Assembly (NCBI RefSeq): GCF_000285275.1
Contig: NZ_CADO01000139.1
Coordinates: forward strand, 186,001-250,000
DNA: 64,000 nucleotides
Reading direction: 5' to 3'
DNA from: Acetobacter pasteurianus subsp. pasteurianus LMG 1262 = NBRC 106471
Lineage (GTDB): Bacteria > Pseudomonadota > Alphaproteobacteria > Acetobacterales > Acetobacteraceae
In this document: in pieces, positions 18,463 through 34,660 of the stretch
Numbering within the stretch: the stretch's first letter is position 1
Layout: every line of letters starts with the position of its first letter
Made by a program: the position numbers and the translations under genes
Notes under the pieces: model-generated
Databases searched by the model: none
What the model was told of the DNA's origin: nothing
What the model saw: only the letters and a program-made list of their open reading frames with translations

Positions 18463-21400
18463 ATGAACGCAATCACTAAATCGTTCACAGGACGGAAGCG
18501 GATTCGCAAAAGTTTCGGGCGGATTCCCGAAATCGCCCCGATGCCGAACCTGATTGACGTGCAGCGTGCGTCTTACGAGACATTCCTTCAGGCAAATGTA
18601 TCGCCTGATGCACGTACTCCAACAGGTTTGCAGGAGGTATTCCGTTCCGTTTTCCCCATCAATGATTTTGCGGGACGGGGGCGTCTGGAATTCGTCAGTT
18701 ACGAATTTGAAGAGCCTAAATATGATGTGGAAGAATGCATTCAGCGTGGCCTGACATATGCCGCACCGCTGAAGGTTATTTTGCGCCTGATCGTATGGGA
18801 TGTGGACGAAGATACGGGGTCTCGTTCCATTCGCGATATTAAGGAACAGCCGGTTTATATGGGCGATATGCCGCTCATGACAGACAACGGCACCTTTATC
18901 GTAAACGGTACGGAGCGCGTTATTGTCAGCCAGATGCACCGTTCACCCGGTGTGTTCTTTGATCATGATAAAGGTAAAACGCATTCTTCCGGCAAGTATC
19001 TGTTTGCCGCACGCGTTATTCCTTACCGTGGTTCTTGGCTGGACTTCGAATTTGACGCCAAAGATCTGCTTTACGTTCGTATTGACCGTAAGCGTAAGCT
19101 GCCTGTTACCACGCTGCTGTATGCGCTTGAAGGTGCAGCATCTGAAGCTGCACGCAAGGCGAAGGCAGCTGAAGGTGGCGATGTTGACTCTATGGAAATC
19201 AAGGGGATGGATGCCAATGAAATCCTCGCCTATTTCTATAACGCTGTCACATTCGTAAAAACACCTAAGGGCTGGGCGCGTCCGTTTGATGCGGATTCCT
19301 TCCGTGGTCTCAAGCTGCTGGCACCGCTGGTGGATGCAGAAACCGGTGAAGTGGTGGCGGAAGCCGAAACCAAGCTGACCGCCCGCATGGTGCGCAAGAT
19401 CGCGGAAAAAACGCGTGAAGTGCTGGTGGGTGAAATCGATCTGCTTGGCCGTTACATCGCTCATGATATCGTCAACATGCAGACTGGCGAAATCTACGGT
19501 GAGGCTGGTGAAGAAATCACCGAAGCGCGCCTTGCTGCTCTGGAAGAAGCTGGGATTACAGAGCTTCCTCTGCTGGCAATTGATGCAGCTAACGGCCCGT
19601 GGATCCGTGATACGCTCACGGTAGATAAAAACAGCACGCGTGATGAAGCGCTGATTGATATCTACCGCGTAATGCGCCCCGGTGAGCCGCCAACGGCTGA
19701 AACAGCCGAAGCCATGCTGAATGGCCTGTTCTTTGATCCTGACCGCTATGATCTTTCCGCCGTTGGTCGTGTGAAGATGAATATGCGTCTGGACATGGAT
19801 GTGCCGGACACAGTGCGCGTGCTGCGCAAAGAAGACATTCTGCGCACCATTAAAACGCTGTGTGACCTGAAAGACGGTCGCGGCCAGATTGACGATATTG
19901 ATAACCTTGGTAACCGCCGTGTTCGCTCGGTTGGTGAGCTGATGGAAAATCAGTACCGCATTGGCCTGCTGCGTATGGAACGTGCTATCCGTGAACGCAT
20001 GGGTTCTGTGGACATTGATACGGTCATGCCGCATGACCTCATCAACGCAAAACCAGCCGCCGCTGCTGTGCGTGAGTTCTTCGGGTCTTCCCAGCTCAGC
20101 CAGTTTATGGATCAGACCAACCCACTGTCTGAAGTCACGCATAAGCGTCGTCTCTCAGCGCTTGGCCCGGGCGGTTTGACCCGTGAGCGCGCAGGCTTTG
20201 AAGTGCGTGACGTTCACCCAACACATTACGGTCGTATCTGCCCAATTGAAACGCCGGAAGGCCCGAACATTGGTCTGATCAACTCTCTGGCAACCTATGC
20301 CAAAGTGAACAAATACGGCTTTATTGAAACGCCTTACCGTCTGGTGAAGGACGGCGTGCTGCAGGACGGCTGGAAGTACCTCTCCGCTATGGAAGAGGAA
20401 AAGCTGGTTGTTGCGCAGGCTGATGCCAAGGTGAATGATCAGGGTGCGCTGACAAGCGATCTGATTTCTGTGCGCCGTAATGGTGATTTCCGTCTGGTTC
20501 CGCCAACGGAAGTTACAGCGTGTGACGTTTCTCCCAAGCAGTTGGTGTCTGTTGCTGCAGCGCTTATTCCGTTCTTGGAAAACGATGACGCGAACCGTGC
20601 ACTGATGGGTTCCAACATGCAGCGTCAGGCTGTGCCGCTGGTGCGTTCCGATGCCCCGCTGGTTGGTACAGGTATGGAAGCTGCTGTGGCGCGTGATTCC
20701 GGTGCAACAATCGTCGCTAAGCGCGATGGTATTGTTGACCAGATTGACGGTGCCCGTATCGTGGTGCGTGCAACAAACGCAACAGGCTCTACGCAGGGTG
20801 TGGATATTTACCGTCTGCGTAAATATTCCCGTTCCAACCAGTCCACCTGTATCAACCAGCGTCCTCTGGTGCATGTTGGTGACAATGTGCGGGCTGGCGA
20901 CATTATTGCCGATGGCCCTTCCACGGAGCTGGGCGAATTGGCTCTGGGCCGTAACGTGCTGGTCGCGTTTATGCCTTGGAACGGCTACAACTTCGAAGAC
21001 TCCATCCTGATTTCCGAACGGATTGCCAAGGATGACGTTTTCACCTCGATCCATATCGAGGAATTCGAAGTTATGGCTCGTGATACCAAGCTGGGTCAGG
21101 AAGAAATCACGCGTGATATTCCGAATGTGGGTGAAGAAGCCCTGCGGAACTTGGATGAAGCCGGCATTGTTTACGTAGGTGCCGAAGTTAATCCGGGTGA
21201 TATTCTGATCGGTAAGGTGACGCCAAAGGGTGAAAGCCCGATGACACCGGAAGAAAAGCTTCTGCGTGCCATCTTTGGTGAAAAAGCCTCCGACGTGCGT
21301 GATACGTCTCTGCGTCTGCCGCCTGGCACGTCTGGTACAATCGTTGATGTGCGCGTGTTCTCTCGTCGTGGCGTGGACAAAGATGAACGCGCCATGGCTA

Positions 21401-22635
21401 TTGAGCGTGCGGAAATCGAACGTCTGGCTAAAGACCGTGACGATGAACGCGCTATTCAGGAACGTTCTTTCTACAGCCGTCTGCGTGAAAAACTGCTGGG
21501 GCAGGTTGCTGGTGCTGGGTTCAAGGGCATTCGCTCTGGAACCGAGATCACTGATGCTGTTCTGGACGAACACCCGCGTGCTACGTGGCGCCAGATTGTT
21601 GTCGCTTCTGACAGTGTGATGGCCGAGCTTGAAACCCTGCGGCGTGAATTTGATGCGGCTATTGCCCGTATTCAGGCACGTTTTGAAAGCAAGGTTGAAA
21701 AGCTGCAGCGTGGTGATGAACTGCCACCTGGCGTGATGAAGATGGTCAAGGTCTTTGTGGCTGTTAAGCGTAAGCTGCAGCCCGGGGATAAAATGGCTGG
21801 TCGTCATGGTAACAAGGGTGTGGTTTCCCGCGTTGTTCCAGTTGAAGACATGCCGTTCCTGGAAGACGGCACAGCTGTTGATCTGGTGCTGAACCCACTG
21901 GGTGTGCCTTCACGTATGAACGTGGGGCAGATTCTGGAAACGCATTTGGGCTGGGCCTGCGCCAAAATTGGCCGTGGCATCGGCGATATGGTGGATGAAT
22001 ACCAGCGTAATGGCGAAAAACGTCAGGAACTGCTGGACCGTCTGAAAGATGTGTACGGGGATAAGGTTTACAGCGAAGACATTGCCAACATGAGCAATGA
22101 TGAGCTGGTTGAACTGGCCAATAACCTGCGCAAGGGCGTGCCGATTGCAACGCCAGTGTTCGATGGTGCCTCCATTCCGGATATTGAAGCCATGCTTGAA
22201 AAAGCTGGTGTTGATAAATCCGGTCAGTCTCAGCTGATTGATGGGCGCACAGGTGAGCCGTTCGAGCGTAAAACAACGGTCGGTTACATCTACATGCTCA
22301 AGCTGCACCATCTTGTTGATGACAAGATCCATGCACGCTCTATCGGCCCATACTCGCTGGTTACACAGCAGCCTCTGGGTGGTAAGGCGCAGTTTGGTGG
22401 TCAGCGCTTTGGGGAAATGGAAGTGTGGGCGCTGGAAGCATACGGTGCCGCTTACACTCTGCAGGAAATGCTGACTGTGAAGTCGGATGACGTTTCTGGC
22501 CGAACCAAAGTTTATGAATCCATCGTGCGTGAGCAGGATGATTTTGAGGCCGGTATTCCGGAAAGCTTTAACGTTCTGATCAAAGAGCTGAAGTCTCTGG
22601 GTCTGAACGTAGAACTGGAGCAGGGGGCCGAGTGA
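18463..22635 (+). CDS. rpoB: RNA polymerase beta subunit
   Basis: 1390 residues, complete. The ATG at 18463 has AGGAG 5 nt upstream; the frame also opens at 18442 but has no better site there. The rifampicin pocket reads SQFMDQTN (from Ser546) and [19 protein letters not shown], with Asp550, His560 and Ser565 at the positions of E. coli Asp516, His526 and Ser531, so it has sensitive-type residues. The catalytic-cleft motif [13 protein letters not shown] and the C-terminal clamp ([24 protein letters not shown] region) are intact. rpoC follows after a 93-nt spacer. Confidence 0.99.
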   Translation: MNAITKSFTGRKRIRKSFGRIPEIAPMPNLIDVQRASYETFLQANVSPDARTPTGLQEVFRSVFPINDFAGRGRLEFVSYEFEEPKYDVEECIQRGLTYAAPLKVILRLIVWDVDEDTGSRSIRDIKEQPVYMGDMPLMTDNGTFIVNGTERVIVSQMHRSPGVFFDHDKGKTHSSGKYLFAARVIPYRGSWLDFEFDAKDLLYVRIDRKRKLPVTTLLYALEGAASEAARKAKAAEGGDVDSMEIKGMDANEILAYFYNAVTFVKTPKGWARPFDADSFRGLKLLAPLVDAETGEVVAEAETKLTARMVRKIAEKTREVLVGEIDLLGRYIAHDIVNMQTGEIYGEAGEEITEARLAALEEAGITELPLLAIDAANGPWIRDTLTVDKNSTRDEALIDIYRVMRPGEPPTAETAEAMLNGLFFDPDRYDLSAVGRVKMNMRLDMDVPDTVRVLRKEDILRTIKTLCDLKDGRGQIDDIDNLGNRRVRSVGELMENQYRIGLLRMERAIRERMGSVDIDTVMPHDLINAKPAAAAVREFFGSSQLSQFMDQTNPLSEVTHKRRLSALGPGGLTRERAGFEVRDVHPTHYGRICPIETPEGPNIGLINSLATYAKVNKYGFIETPYRLVKDGVLQDGWKYLSAMEEEKLVVAQADAKVNDQGALTSDLISVRRNGDFRLVPPTEVTACDVSPKQLVSVAAALIPFLENDDANRALMGSNMQRQAVPLVRSDAPLVGTGMEAAVARDSGATIVAKRDGIVDQIDGARIVVRATNATGSTQGVDIYRLRKYSRSNQSTCINQRPLVHVGDNVRAGDIIADGPSTELGELALGRNVLVAFMPWNGYNFEDSILISERIAKDDVFTSIHIEEFEVMARDTKLGQEEITRDIPNVGEEALRNLDEAGIVYVGAEVNPGDILIGKVTPKGESPMTPEEKLLRAIFGEKASDVRDTSLRLPPGTSGTIVDVRVFSRRGVDKDERAMAIERAEIERLAKDRDDERAIQERSFYSRLREKLLGQVAGAGFKGIRSGTEITDAVLDEHPRATWRQIVVASDSVMAELETLRREFDAAIARIQARFESKVEKLQRGDELPPGVMKMVKVFVAVKRKLQPGDKMAGRHGNKGVVSRVVPVEDMPFLEDGTAVDLVLNPLGVPSRMNVGQILETHLGWACAKIGRGIGDMVDEYQRNGEKRQELLDRLKDVYGDKVYSEDIANMSNDELVELANNLRKGVPIATPVFDGASIPDIEAMLEKAGVDKSGQSQLIDGRTGEPFERKTTVGYIYMLKLHHLVDDKIHARSIGPYSLVTQQPLGGKAQFGGQRFGEMEVWALEAYGAAYTLQEMLTVKSDDVSGRTKVYESIVREQDDFEAGIPESFNVLIKELKSLGLNVELEQGAE

Positions 22636-22672
22636 CGGTGAATTTCGCCACCACCATCCGTTCTTATTTCAA

Positions 22673-22707
22673 AGGGGAGGCCGGGGTAGAAACCTCGGCT
22701 CCCCGTT
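22673..22707 (+). repeat. GC-rich hairpin between rpoB and rpoC
   Basis: GGGGAGGCCGGGG and CCTCGGCTCCCC form an imperfect stem with a TAGAAA loop, 21 nt before the rpoC start. No U-tract follows, so it is not a terminator. It could be an mRNA processing or translation-control element. Confidence 0.45.
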
Positions 22708-22728
22708 TCCCGCTGGGGGCTTCGGCAC

Positions 22729-26904
<4,176 letters not shown>

Positions 26905-26929
26905 ACGTTGCAAATATGCTTCATGAAGG

Positions 26930-26959
26930 AAGGATCAGGGGAAACCCTGGTCCTTTTTT
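26930..26959 (+). terminator. Rho-independent terminator after rpoC
   Basis: AAGGATCAGGG and CCCTGGTCCTT pair (one T-G pair) around a GAAA tetraloop and are followed by TTTT, 25 nt past the rpoC stop. It ends the rplKAJL-rpoBC transcription unit. Confidence 0.88.
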
Positions 26960-27003
26960 CATGTACAGCGTACGCAATATCTTTAAGAATCGCAGGGTAA
27001 AAC

Positions 27004-27032
27004 TTGACTCCCGACGGGGGGAGGGTTAGGTA
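27004..27032 (+). promoter_or_regulatory. Candidate promoter of the rpsL (str) operon leader
   Basis: TTGACT (27004-27009) and TAGGTA (27027-27032) are 17 bp apart, 212 nt ahead of rpsL. The GC-rich spacer and discriminator region suit a growth-rate-regulated promoter. It would start a transcript at about 27039, upstream of the terminator-like hairpin at 27146. Confidence 0.5.
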
Positions 27033-27124
27033 GCAGCCCTCAGCTCTGGATATCCCTGTGGATAGAAAGAGCAATTAGGTTTTCTGTGTGAGTCTAGCAT
27101 GCGGTTGGCTTCCGGGGTGGAAGC

Positions 27125-27180
27125 GGGGCCGGATGCCAACATAGCCCCATACAGGCACATGCCTGATGGGATCTTTTTTA
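27125..27180 (+). promoter_or_regulatory. Terminator/antiterminator-like element ahead of rpsL
   Basis: CCCAT-a-CAGGC (27146-27156) and GCCTG-ATGGG (27161-27170) pair around an ACAT loop and run into ATCTTTTTTA, the form of an intrinsic terminator. A rival pairing, GGGGC (27125-27129) with GCCCC (27144-27148), uses the first bases of the terminator stem and could act as an antiterminator. It sits between the candidate promoter and rpsL, so it either attenuates the operon or ends a short RNA of about 140 nt. An 8-codon ATG frame (27181-27204) follows, but it has no ribosome site. Confidence 0.55.
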
Positions 27181-27243
27181 ATGAAAGTCGGCAGTCAGAA
27201 ATAATGGCGGCCGGCCGAACTGTGTAAGGATCGGGAAAGGCGC

Positions 27244-28106
<863 letters not shown>

Positions 28107-28196
28107 TGAAAGAAGCTGCTGCATTTCCTCTTGCAGTGAGTTTGCAGGGCTTATAACAACTGCATCCCGAATAGTTTTTGGGGCATGGAGTAAAAA

Positions 28197-29387
28197 ATGG
28201 CTAAGGCTAAATTTGAGCGGAATAAACCGCACTGCAACATCGGCACCATTGGTCACGTTGACCATGGCAAGACCTCTCTGACGGCAGCGATCACCAAGAC
28301 GCTTGCAAAGAAGGGTGGCGCTGAATTCAAGGCGTATGATCAGATCGACGCTGCTCCGGAAGAACGCGCTCGCGGTATCACCATTTCCACAGCACACGTG
28401 GAATATGAAACCGACAACCGTCACTATGCGCACGTTGACTGCCCCGGACATGCTGACTACGTGAAGAACATGATCACGGGTGCAGCGCAGATGGACGGCG
28501 CAATTCTGGTTGTGTCCGCAGCTGACGGCCCGATGCCGCAGACCCGTGAACACATCCTGCTTGCTCGTCAGGTTGGTGTGCCTGCTCTGGTTGTCTTCCT
28601 GAACAAGGTTGACCAGGTTGACGATCCGGAACTGCTTGAACTGGTTGAAATGGAAGTTCGTGAACTTCTGTCTTCCTATCAGTTCCCTGGCGACGATGTG
28701 CCGATCATCAAGGGTTCCGCTCTGGTAACTCTGGAAGATGGTGATCCGGAAATCGGTGAAAACCGCGTTCGCGATCTGATGGACGCAGTTGACTCCTACA
28801 TCCCGCAGCCGGAACGTCCGGTTGACCGTCCGTTCCTGATGCCGATCGAAGATGTGTTCTCCATCTCTGGTCGTGGCACCGTGGTAACGGGTCGTGTTGA
28901 ACGCGGCGTGATCAATGTTGGTGACGAAATCGAAATCGTTGGTCTGAAGCCGACGACGAAGACAACCGTAACCGGCGTTGAAATGTTCCGTAAGCTGCTT
29001 GATCGCGGTGAGGCTGGTGACAACATCGGTGCTCTGCTGCGTGGCACGAAGCGTGAAGATGTGGAACGTGGTCAGGTTCTGGCAAAGCCAGGCTCCATCA
29101 CGCCGCATAAGAAGTTCAAGGCAGAAGCTTACATCCTGACGAAGGAAGAAGGTGGTCGTCATACACCATTCTTCACCAACTATCGTCCGCAGTTCTACTT
29201 CCGTACGACTGACGTGACGGGTGTTGTGCACCTGCCAGAAGGCACCGAAATGGTGATGCCGGGCGACAACTGCGCTATGGAAGTCGAGCTGATTGCTCCG
29301 ATCGCCATGGACGAAGGTCTGCGTTTCGCTATTCGCGAAGGTGGCCGCACGGTTGGTGCTGGCGTTGTTTCCTCCATTATCGAGTAA
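28197..29387 (+). CDS. tuf: Translation elongation factor Tu
   Basis: 396 residues, the GTPase that brings aminoacyl-tRNA to the ribosome. G-domain motifs are GHVDHGKT (residues 18-25), the DCPGH box near 81, and NKVDQ near 136; domains 2 and 3 are complete and end [15 protein letters not shown] lies 8 nt upstream of the ATG. The 90-nt spacer before it contains TTGCAG and TATAAC 15 bp apart, a possible weak internal promoter. fusA, which normally lies between rpsG and tuf, is not present in the window. Confidence 0.98.
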   Translation: MAKAKFERNKPHCNIGTIGHVDHGKTSLTAAITKTLAKKGGAEFKAYDQIDAAPEERARGITISTAHVEYETDNRHYAHVDCPGHADYVKNMITGAAQMDGAILVVSAADGPMPQTREHILLARQVGVPALVVFLNKVDQVDDPELLELVEMEVRELLSSYQFPGDDVPIIKGSALVTLEDGDPEIGENRVRDLMDAVDSYIPQPERPVDRPFLMPIEDVFSISGRGTVVTGRVERGVINVGDEIEIVGLKPTTKTTVTGVEMFRKLLDRGEAGDNIGALLRGTKREDVERGQVLAKPGSITPHKKFKAEAYILTKEEGGRHTPFFTNYRPQFYFRTTDVTGVVHLPEGTEMVMPGDNCAMEVELIAPIAMDEGLRFAIREGGRTVGAGVVSSIIE

Positions 29388-29413
29388 TCGATAGAGGATA
29401 TTGAGCCTAAGTG

Positions 29414-29441
29414 GCCCCGACCGATTCATTTTGGTCGGGGT
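29414..29441 (+). terminator. Hairpin between tuf and rpsJ
   Basis: GCCCCGACC and GGTCGGGGT form a 9-bp stem around a 10-nt loop, followed by CTTACTT, a weak U-tract. It probably gives partial termination or marks the end of the tuf message before the S10 operon. Confidence 0.55.
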
Positions 29442-29495
29442 CTTACTTGGCGGCCGGGATTCCCCGGATAGGTAAAGTGTTGGACTAAAAAACAA

Positions 29496-29804
29496 ATGGA
29501 CAACCAGAACATCCGCATTCGCCTGAAAGCGTACGATCATCGGGTGCTGGACAACAGCACGAAAGAGATCGTGAATACGGCGAAGCGTACGGGTGCGCGG
29601 GTTCGGGGTCCTATCCCGCTGCCTACGCATATCGAACGGTTTACGGTTAACCGTTCTCCTCACGTTGATAAAAAGAGCCGCGAGCAGTTCGAAATTCGAA
29701 CTCATCGCCGTCTGCTCGACATTGTTGAGCCCACTCCGCAGACCGTGGACGCTCTCATGAAGCTCGACCTCGCCGCTGGCGTTGATGTCGAGATCAAACT
29801 CTAA
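29496..29804 (+). CDS. rpsJ: Ribosomal protein S10
   Basis: 102 residues. A 30S head protein that is also the NusE partner of NusB in antitermination. [19 protein letters not shown] at the start and [23 protein letters not shown] at the end match the family. It is the first gene of the S10 operon. No strong Shine-Dalgarno is visible in the A-rich leader. Confidence 0.97.
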   Translation: MDNQNIRIRLKAYDHRVLDNSTKEIVNTAKRTGARVRGPIPLPTHIERFTVNRSPHVDKKSREQFEIRTHRRLLDIVEPTPQTVDALMKLDLAAGVDVEIKL

Positions 29805-29814
29805 GGTCCAGACG

Positions 29815-30498
29815 ATGCGCACCGGATTGATCGCAAAGAAGTTGGGCATGTCCCGACTGTTCAAGGAAGATGGCACGCATGTGCCTGTTACCGTCCTGCA
29901 TGTTGATGATGTGCAGGTGGTTGATGTCCGTAACCAGGAACGGGACGGCTACGTAGCTGTTCAGCTGGGTATGGGTAAAGCCAAGGTGAAAAACGTAACC
30001 AAGCCGAATCGTGGGCATTTTGCTCGCACGAAGGTGGAGCCCAAGCAGGCGCTTCGCGAATTTCGTGTGGCTGATGATGCCGCTCTTGAGGTTGGTGCTA
30101 CCCTTTCAGCTTCTCACTTTGTAGTCGGCCAGAAGGTTGACGTTACGGGTGTGAGCAAAGGTAAGGGATTTGCTGGCGCAATGAAGCGCTGGAATTTTGC
30201 TGGTCTTGAAGCCACGCATGGTGTGTCCATTTCGCACCGTTCGCATGGTTCGACCGGTAATCGCCAGGATCCCGGCAAGACCTTTAAGAACAAGAAGATG
30301 GCTGGTCATCTCGGTGATGAACGCGTGACCACCTTGAATCTGGAAATCGCAGCGGTCGATCCGGAAAAGAATCTGATCATGGTTCGTGGCTCCGTGCCAG
30401 GAGCGAAGAACGGTGTTGTTCTGATCCGTGACGCCATTAAAAAAGCCCGCCATGGTGACGCGCCTTATCCGGCCGGCCTCGTGAAGGCGGAGGGCTGA
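29815..30498 (+). CDS. rplC: Ribosomal protein L3
   Basis: 227 residues. An early 50S assembly protein whose loop reaches the peptidyl transferase centre; the loop [21 protein letters not shown] includes the Gln that PrmB methylates in E. coli. The frame opens at 29782 inside rpsJ, but [12 protein letters not shown] at 29815 is the family start, with AAGG 10 nt upstream. Confidence 0.97.
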   Translation: MRTGLIAKKLGMSRLFKEDGTHVPVTVLHVDDVQVVDVRNQERDGYVAVQLGMGKAKVKNVTKPNRGHFARTKVEPKQALREFRVADDAALEVGATLSASHFVVGQKVDVTGVSKGKGFAGAMKRWNFAGLEATHGVSISHRSHGSTGNRQDPGKTFKNKKMAGHLGDERVTTLNLEIAAVDPEKNLIMVRGSVPGAKNGVVLIRDAIKKARHGDAPYPAGLVKAEG

Positions 30499-30502
30499 GG
30501 TC

Positions 30503-31117
30503 ATGGAAATCGAAATCAAGACGCTAGACAACAGCAGCGCTGGTTCTGCAACGCTTCCGGACGAAATTTTCGCCGTAGCACCGCGTGCAGATATCATGGC
30601 TCGTGTTGTGCACTGGCAGCTGGCAAAACGCCGCGCCGGCACACACAAGGTGAAGGGCATGGGCGAAGTGTCCGGCACCACCAAAAAGCCGTATCGCCAG
30701 AAAGGCACAGGCAGCGCCCGTCAGGGTTCATTGCGTGCGCCGCAGTATCGTACCGGTGGGGCAGTGCATGGCCCGGTTGTGCGTGACCACGGTTACGATC
30801 TGCCGAAAAAAGTGCGTCGCCTTGGTCTGATCTCTGCGCTTTCTCAGAAGGCAAAAGACGGCAAGCTGATCGTGCTGCAGTCTGCTTCTGGCGTTGATAA
30901 AACCAGCGAACTGGCAAAGAAGCTGAAGTCTCTGGGTTGGACATCTGCACTGATCGTGGATGCAGCCGTGGATGAGAACTTCGGTCGTGCCGCCCGTAAC
31001 CTGCCCAAGATCGACATTCTGCCGACCATTGGTGCGAATGTTTACGACATTCTGAACCACGAGGTGCTTGCTATTACGCAGGCCGGCCTTGAAGGACTGA
31101 AGGAGCGCCTGGCATGA
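30503..31117 (+). CDS. rplD: Ribosomal protein L4
   Basis: 204 residues. It lines the peptide exit tunnel. The tunnel loop is [20 protein letters not shown]. In E. coli L4 represses the S10 operon by attenuation and translation control; no matching leader is evident ahead of rpsJ here. It starts 5 nt after rplC and overlaps rplW by 4 nt. Confidence 0.97.
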   Translation: MEIEIKTLDNSSAGSATLPDEIFAVAPRADIMARVVHWQLAKRRAGTHKVKGMGEVSGTTKKPYRQKGTGSARQGSLRAPQYRTGGAVHGPVVRDHGYDLPKKVRRLGLISALSQKAKDGKLIVLQSASGVDKTSELAKKLKSLGWTSALIVDAAVDENFGRAARNLPKIDILPTIGANVYDILNHEVLAITQAGLEGLKERLA

Positions 31118-31449
31118 CGAATATTCTTGCCATTCGCAAGAAAGCCGAGCGTCTTTCCCGTGAAGCAATGTACGATATCGTGCGTACACCTGTGATCACG
31201 GAAAAAGCTACGGCGCTTTCTGAAAAGAACCAGGTTGTTTTCAAAGTGGCAATGTCCGCTACGAAGCCTGAAATCAAGGTTGCGGTGGAAACGCTGTTCG
31301 GGGTCAAGGTTGTTGGTGTCAACACCTTGGTTCAGAAGGGGAAAACCAAGCGCTTTAAAGGGCGTGTTGGGCAGCGTTCTGACGTGAAGAAGGCGTTCGT
31401 TCAGCTTGCGGAAGGTCAGTCCATTGATCTTACCGCCAAGCTGGCGTGA
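31114..31449 (+). CDS. rplW: Ribosomal protein L23
   Basis: 111 residues. It sits at the tunnel exit and docks trigger factor and SRP. The core [20 protein letters not shown] is standard; the first 18 residues ([18 protein letters not shown]) are a basic extension compared with E. coli. ATGA overlap with rplD. Confidence 0.97.
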   Translation: MTNILAIRKKAERLSREAMYDIVRTPVITEKATALSEKNQVVFKVAMSATKPEIKVAVETLFGVKVVGVNTLVQKGKTKRFKGRVGQRSDVKKAFVQLAEGQSIDLTAKLA

Positions 31450-31465
31450 CCGAAGGTAGAAATTC

Positions 31466-32296
31466 ATGGCTCTGAAGCACTTTAATCCTGTCACGCCAAG
31501 CTTGCGTGGTACGGTGCTGGTTGATCGTGCTGACCTTTGGAAAGGTAAGCCGGTCAAACAGTTGACCGAAGGTAAAAACAAGACAGGCGGCCGTAATAAT
31601 AACGGTCGTATCACTTCCCGTTTCCGTGGGGGTGGTCATAAGCAGTCTTACCGTTATGTAGACTTCAAACGTCGTAAGTTTGATGTTCTGGGTACGGTGG
31701 AACGTCTGGAATATGATCCGAACCGCACCGCGTTTATTGCGCTGGTGAAGTACGAAGATGGTGAGCTTGCATATATCCTGGCTCCGCAGCGTCTGAAGGT
31801 TGGTGACAATGTCATCGCCGGTGCACGCGTGGATATTAAGCCTGGTAATGCTATGCCGCTGGCTTCCATCCCGGTGGGAACGATCATCCATAACATTGAG
31901 CTGAAGCAGGGTGCAGGCGGTAAGCTGGCACGTTCTGCTGGCACATATGCCCAGCTCGTTGGTAAGGATTCCGGCTACGCCCAGATCAAGCTGCAGTCTG
32001 GTGAGCTGCGTGTTGTTCGTGGTGAGTGCATGGCTACTGTTGGTGCCGTGTCCAACCCGGATAACATGAACCAGCACATGGGTAAGGCAGGGCGTTCCCG
32101 TTGGTTGGGTCGTCGTCCTCACAACCGTGGCGTGGTGATGAACCCTGTTGATCACCCACATGGTGGTGGTGAAGGCCGTACGTCTGGTGGCCGTCATCCG
32201 GTTACGCCGTGGGGCAAGCCAACCAAAGGGTATAAAACTCGGGTCAACAAGCGGACGGACAGTCTGATTATCCGTCGTCGAAAGACCGGCAAGTAA
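31466..32296 (+). CDS. rplB: Ribosomal protein L2
   Basis: 276 residues. A core 50S protein near the peptidyl transferase centre. The signature [20 protein letters not shown], with the conserved His, is present near residue 225. The start [15 protein letters not shown] has GAAGGT upstream. Confidence 0.98.
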   Translation: MALKHFNPVTPSLRGTVLVDRADLWKGKPVKQLTEGKNKTGGRNNNGRITSRFRGGGHKQSYRYVDFKRRKFDVLGTVERLEYDPNRTAFIALVKYEDGELAYILAPQRLKVGDNVIAGARVDIKPGNAMPLASIPVGTIIHNIELKQGAGGKLARSAGTYAQLVGKDSGYAQIKLQSGELRVVRGECMATVGAVSNPDNMNQHMGKAGRSRWLGRRPHNRGVVMNPVDHPHGGGEGRTSGGRHPVTPWGKPTKGYKTRVNKRTDSLIIRRRKTGK

Positions 32297-32309
32297 GGGG
32301 CAATAGAAG

Positions 32310-32588
32310 ATGGCACGTTCCGTCTGGAAAGGCCCGTTCGTCGACGGGTATCTGCTGAATAAAGCTGAGGTATCCCGCGCGTCGGGTCGTAACGAAGTGA
32401 TCAAGATCTGGTCTCGTCGTTCTACAATTCTTCCGCAGTTCGTCGGTCTGACGTTCGGTGTTTATAACGGTCAGAAGTTCCTGCCCGTACAGGTTACGGA
32501 AAACATGGTCGGACATAAGTTCGGCGAATTTTCCCCTACCCGTACATTCCACGGGCATGGCGCTGACAAGAAGTCTAAGCGGGGCTAA
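32310..32588 (+). CDS. rpsS: Ribosomal protein S19
   Basis: 92 residues. A 30S head protein that contacts L5 across the subunit bridge. [16 protein letters not shown] and the C-terminal [21 protein letters not shown] are diagnostic. It lies 13 nt after rplB. Confidence 0.98.
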   Translation: MARSVWKGPFVDGYLLNKAEVSRASGRNEVIKIWSRRSTILPQFVGLTFGVYNGQKFLPVQVTENMVGHKFGEFSPTRTFHGHGADKKSKRG

Positions 32589-32594
32589 GCAGAG

Positions 32595-33005
32595 ATGAGC
32601 AAGCCGAAGCATCCGCGCACACTCGCGGAAACAGAAGCGCAGGCAGTTACGCGCAACATCCGGGTTAGCCCCCGCAAGCTGAACCTTGTGGCCGGCCTGA
32701 TCCGCAACAAGCCTGCTTCTCAGGCTGTTGCAACGTTGACGTTCTCTAAGCGCCGTATCGCTCAGGAAGTGAAAAAGACGCTGGAAAGCGCAATCGCTAA
32801 CGCTGAAAACAATCACCAGCTGGACGTTGACCAGCTGGTGGTGAAAACAGCTGAAGTTGGAAAATCCATTGTCATGCGGCGTTTCCATGCCCGTGGCCGT
32901 GGGCGTTCTGCTCGCGTTGAAAAGTTTTTCAGTCACCTGAAGATTGTTGTAGCTGAACGGGCTGCTGAGCCTGAAGCAGCTTCTTCCGAACAGAAGGCGG
33001 CCTGA
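32595..33005 (+). CDS. rplV: Ribosomal protein L22
   Basis: 136 residues. Its long beta-hairpin lines the exit tunnel near the macrolide site ([21 protein letters not shown] segment, no visible insertion). The last 14 or so residues ([14 protein letters not shown]) are a polar extension beyond the usual end. It lies 6 nt after rpsS and 3 nt before rpsC. Confidence 0.97.
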   Translation: MSKPKHPRTLAETEAQAVTRNIRVSPRKLNLVAGLIRNKPASQAVATLTFSKRRIAQEVKKTLESAIANAENNHQLDVDQLVVKTAEVGKSIVMRRFHARGRGRSARVEKFFSHLKIVVAERAAEPEAASSEQKAA

Positions 33006-33008
33006 GGT

Positions 33009-33686
33009 ATGGGACATAAAGTCAATCCAATCGGGCTGCGGCTCGGTATCAACCGCACGTGGGATAGCCGGTGGTATGCCGATTCCGACTATTCAAAGCT
33101 GCTTCATGAAGATCTGAAGCTGCGTGCATTCCTGCGCCGCAAGCTGGTTGGCGCTGGTGTGTCTCGTGTCGTTATCGAACGTCCGGCTAAAAAGCCCCGC
33201 GTTACCATTTATGCTGCCCGTCCGGGTGTTGTGATTGGTAAGAAGGGCCAGGACATCGATGCGCTCCGTAAAGAGCTGACACGTATGGCTGGCACGGAAG
33301 TTGCGCTGAACATTGTTGAAATCCGCAAGCCGGAAATCGATGCAACATTGGTTGCAGAAAACATTGCTCAGCAGCTGGAACGCCGCGTTGCTTTCCGTCG
33401 TGCAATGAAGCGTGCCGTGCAGTCTGCAATGCGTCTGGGCGCACAGGGCATTCGTATTAACTGCTCTGGTCGTCTTGGCGGTGCGGAAATCGCACGTATC
33501 GAATGGTATCGTGAAGGTCGTGTGCCTCTGCACACCCTGCGTGCTGATATCGATTATGGCACAGCCACAGCAAAGACCACCTATGGCACTTGCGGTGTAA
33601 AAGTCTGGATCTTCAAGGGCGAAATTCTTGCTCATGATCCGATGGCTCAGGATCGCCGGGCGGCCGAACAGGCTCCTCAGCGCTGA
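33009..33686 (+). CDS. rpsC: Ribosomal protein S3
   Basis: 225 residues. It forms part of the mRNA entry channel and helicase. The KH domain has [20 protein letters not shown] (GXXG loop), and the C-terminal domain has [21 protein letters not shown]. Length is normal. Confidence 0.98.
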   Translation: MGHKVNPIGLRLGINRTWDSRWYADSDYSKLLHEDLKLRAFLRRKLVGAGVSRVVIERPAKKPRVTIYAARPGVVIGKKGQDIDALRKELTRMAGTEVALNIVEIRKPEIDATLVAENIAQQLERRVAFRRAMKRAVQSAMRLGAQGIRINCSGRLGGAEIARIEWYREGRVPLHTLRADIDYGTATAKTTYGTCGVKVWIFKGEILAHDPMAQDRRAAEQAPQR

Positions 33687-33704
33687 GGAGAGGGATAAAA
33701 CAAC

Positions 33705-34121
33705 ATGCTTTCCCCGAAGCGGACAAAATTCCGTAAAGCCCACAAAGGCCGTATCCACGGCCTTGCTAAAAGTGGCACCACGTTGAACTTCGGTACGTTT
33801 GGACTGAAGGCTCTTCAGCCGGAACGTATTACGGCACGCCAGATTGAAGCCTCCCGTCGGGCTATCACACGTGCCATGAAACGTGCAGGTCGCGTCTGGA
33901 TTCGTATTTTTCCTGACCTTCCGGTCTCGACAAAACCTGCAGAAGTGCGTATGGGCTCCGGTAAGGGTTCCCCCGAATTCTGGGTGGCCCGTGTGAAGCC
34001 AGGTCGCATTCTGTTCGAGATCGAAGGTGTGCCCCCTGAACTGGCGCGTGAAGCGTTGGCTCTGGGTGCAGCAAAACTGCCGATCAAGACCAAGTTTGTG
34101 ACCCGAATTGGAGATGCGTGA
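33705..34121 (+). CDS. rplP: Ribosomal protein L16
   Basis: 138 residues. It helps position A-site t[22 protein letters not shown] and [19 protein letters not shown] are diagnostic. The Arg and Met that are modified in E. coli lie in the second region. It is preceded by GAGGAGAGGG. Confidence 0.98.
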   Translation: MLSPKRTKFRKAHKGRIHGLAKSGTTLNFGTFGLKALQPERITARQIEASRRAITRAMKRAGRVWIRIFPDLPVSTKPAEVRMGSGKGSPEFWVARVKPGRILFEIEGVPPELAREALALGAAKLPIKTKFVTRIGDA

Positions 34122-34122
34122 G

Positions 34123-34359
34123 ATGGTAAAGGCAACTAAGCCAGCCGATTTGCGCGCCAAGACTCCAGACGAGCTCGAAGCTCGTCTGGTTGAATTGAAG
34201 CGTGAGCAGCTTAATCTGCGTTTCCAGCAGGCCACGGGTCAGACTGAAGCGCAGAGCCGTATGCGTGCGGTGCGTCGTGAGATTGCACGAATCAAGACGA
34301 TTGCAGTGCAAAATGCAAAGACTGCAGCAGGTGCAAAAACATCTGCTGCCAATGCCTGA
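34123..34359 (+). CDS. rpmC: Ribosomal protein L29
   Basis: 78 residues. A tunnel-exit protein next to L23. The core LRAKTPDELEARLVELKREQLNLRF is standard. The frame is open to 34108, and another ATG lies at 34114, but 34123 has GGAG 9 nt upstream and begins right after the rplP stop. The C-terminal 15 or so residues are an Ala/Lys-rich extension. Confidence 0.93.
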   Translation: MVKATKPADLRAKTPDELEARLVELKREQLNLRFQQATGQTEAQSRMRAVRREIARIKTIAVQNAKTAAGAKTSAANA

Positions 34360-34372
34360 GGAGAGTTAGCCG

Positions 34373-34642
34373 ATGCCAAGGCGCGTCCTGACCGGGCGTG
34401 TGACCAGCGATAAGATGGACAAAACCATTACGGTTCTTGTTGATCGTCGCGTCATGCATCCGCTCTATAAGAAATTCATTCGTCGCTCTAAAAAATATGC
34501 GGCGCATGATGAAGAAAATATCTGCAAGGTTGGTGACTCCGTGCGGATTGTTGAATGTCCGCCTATTTCACGCCGCAAGACGTGGACTGTGATTTCCCGC
34601 AACGGCGAAGTCGTTGGTGCGGAAGCCGGTGCATCGGCCTAA
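34373..34642 (+). CDS. rpsQ: Ribosomal protein S17
   Basis: 89 residues, OB-fold 16S-binding protein. [19 protein letters not shown] and the [15 protein letters not shown] stretch match the family. GAGGAGAG precedes the start. First residues and spacing are normal for the spc/S10 junction. Confidence 0.98.
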   Translation: MPRRVLTGRVTSDKMDKTITVLVDRRVMHPLYKKFIRRSKKYAAHDEENICKVGDSVRIVECPPISRRKTWTVISRNGEVVGAEAGASA

Positions 34643-34660
34643 CGTAAGGATATTTAGGTT

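Noticed and set aside
20155-21807. Open frame of 550 codons antisense to rpoB (others antisense to rpoB and rpoC are similar)
   Set aside because: It is a shadow of the rpoB coding frame with no domain and no ribosome site.
27181-27204. Eight-codon open frame after the rpsL leader terminator, as a leader peptide
   Set aside because: It has no ribosome site, no run of regulatory codons, and lies downstream of the terminator, where it could not control it.
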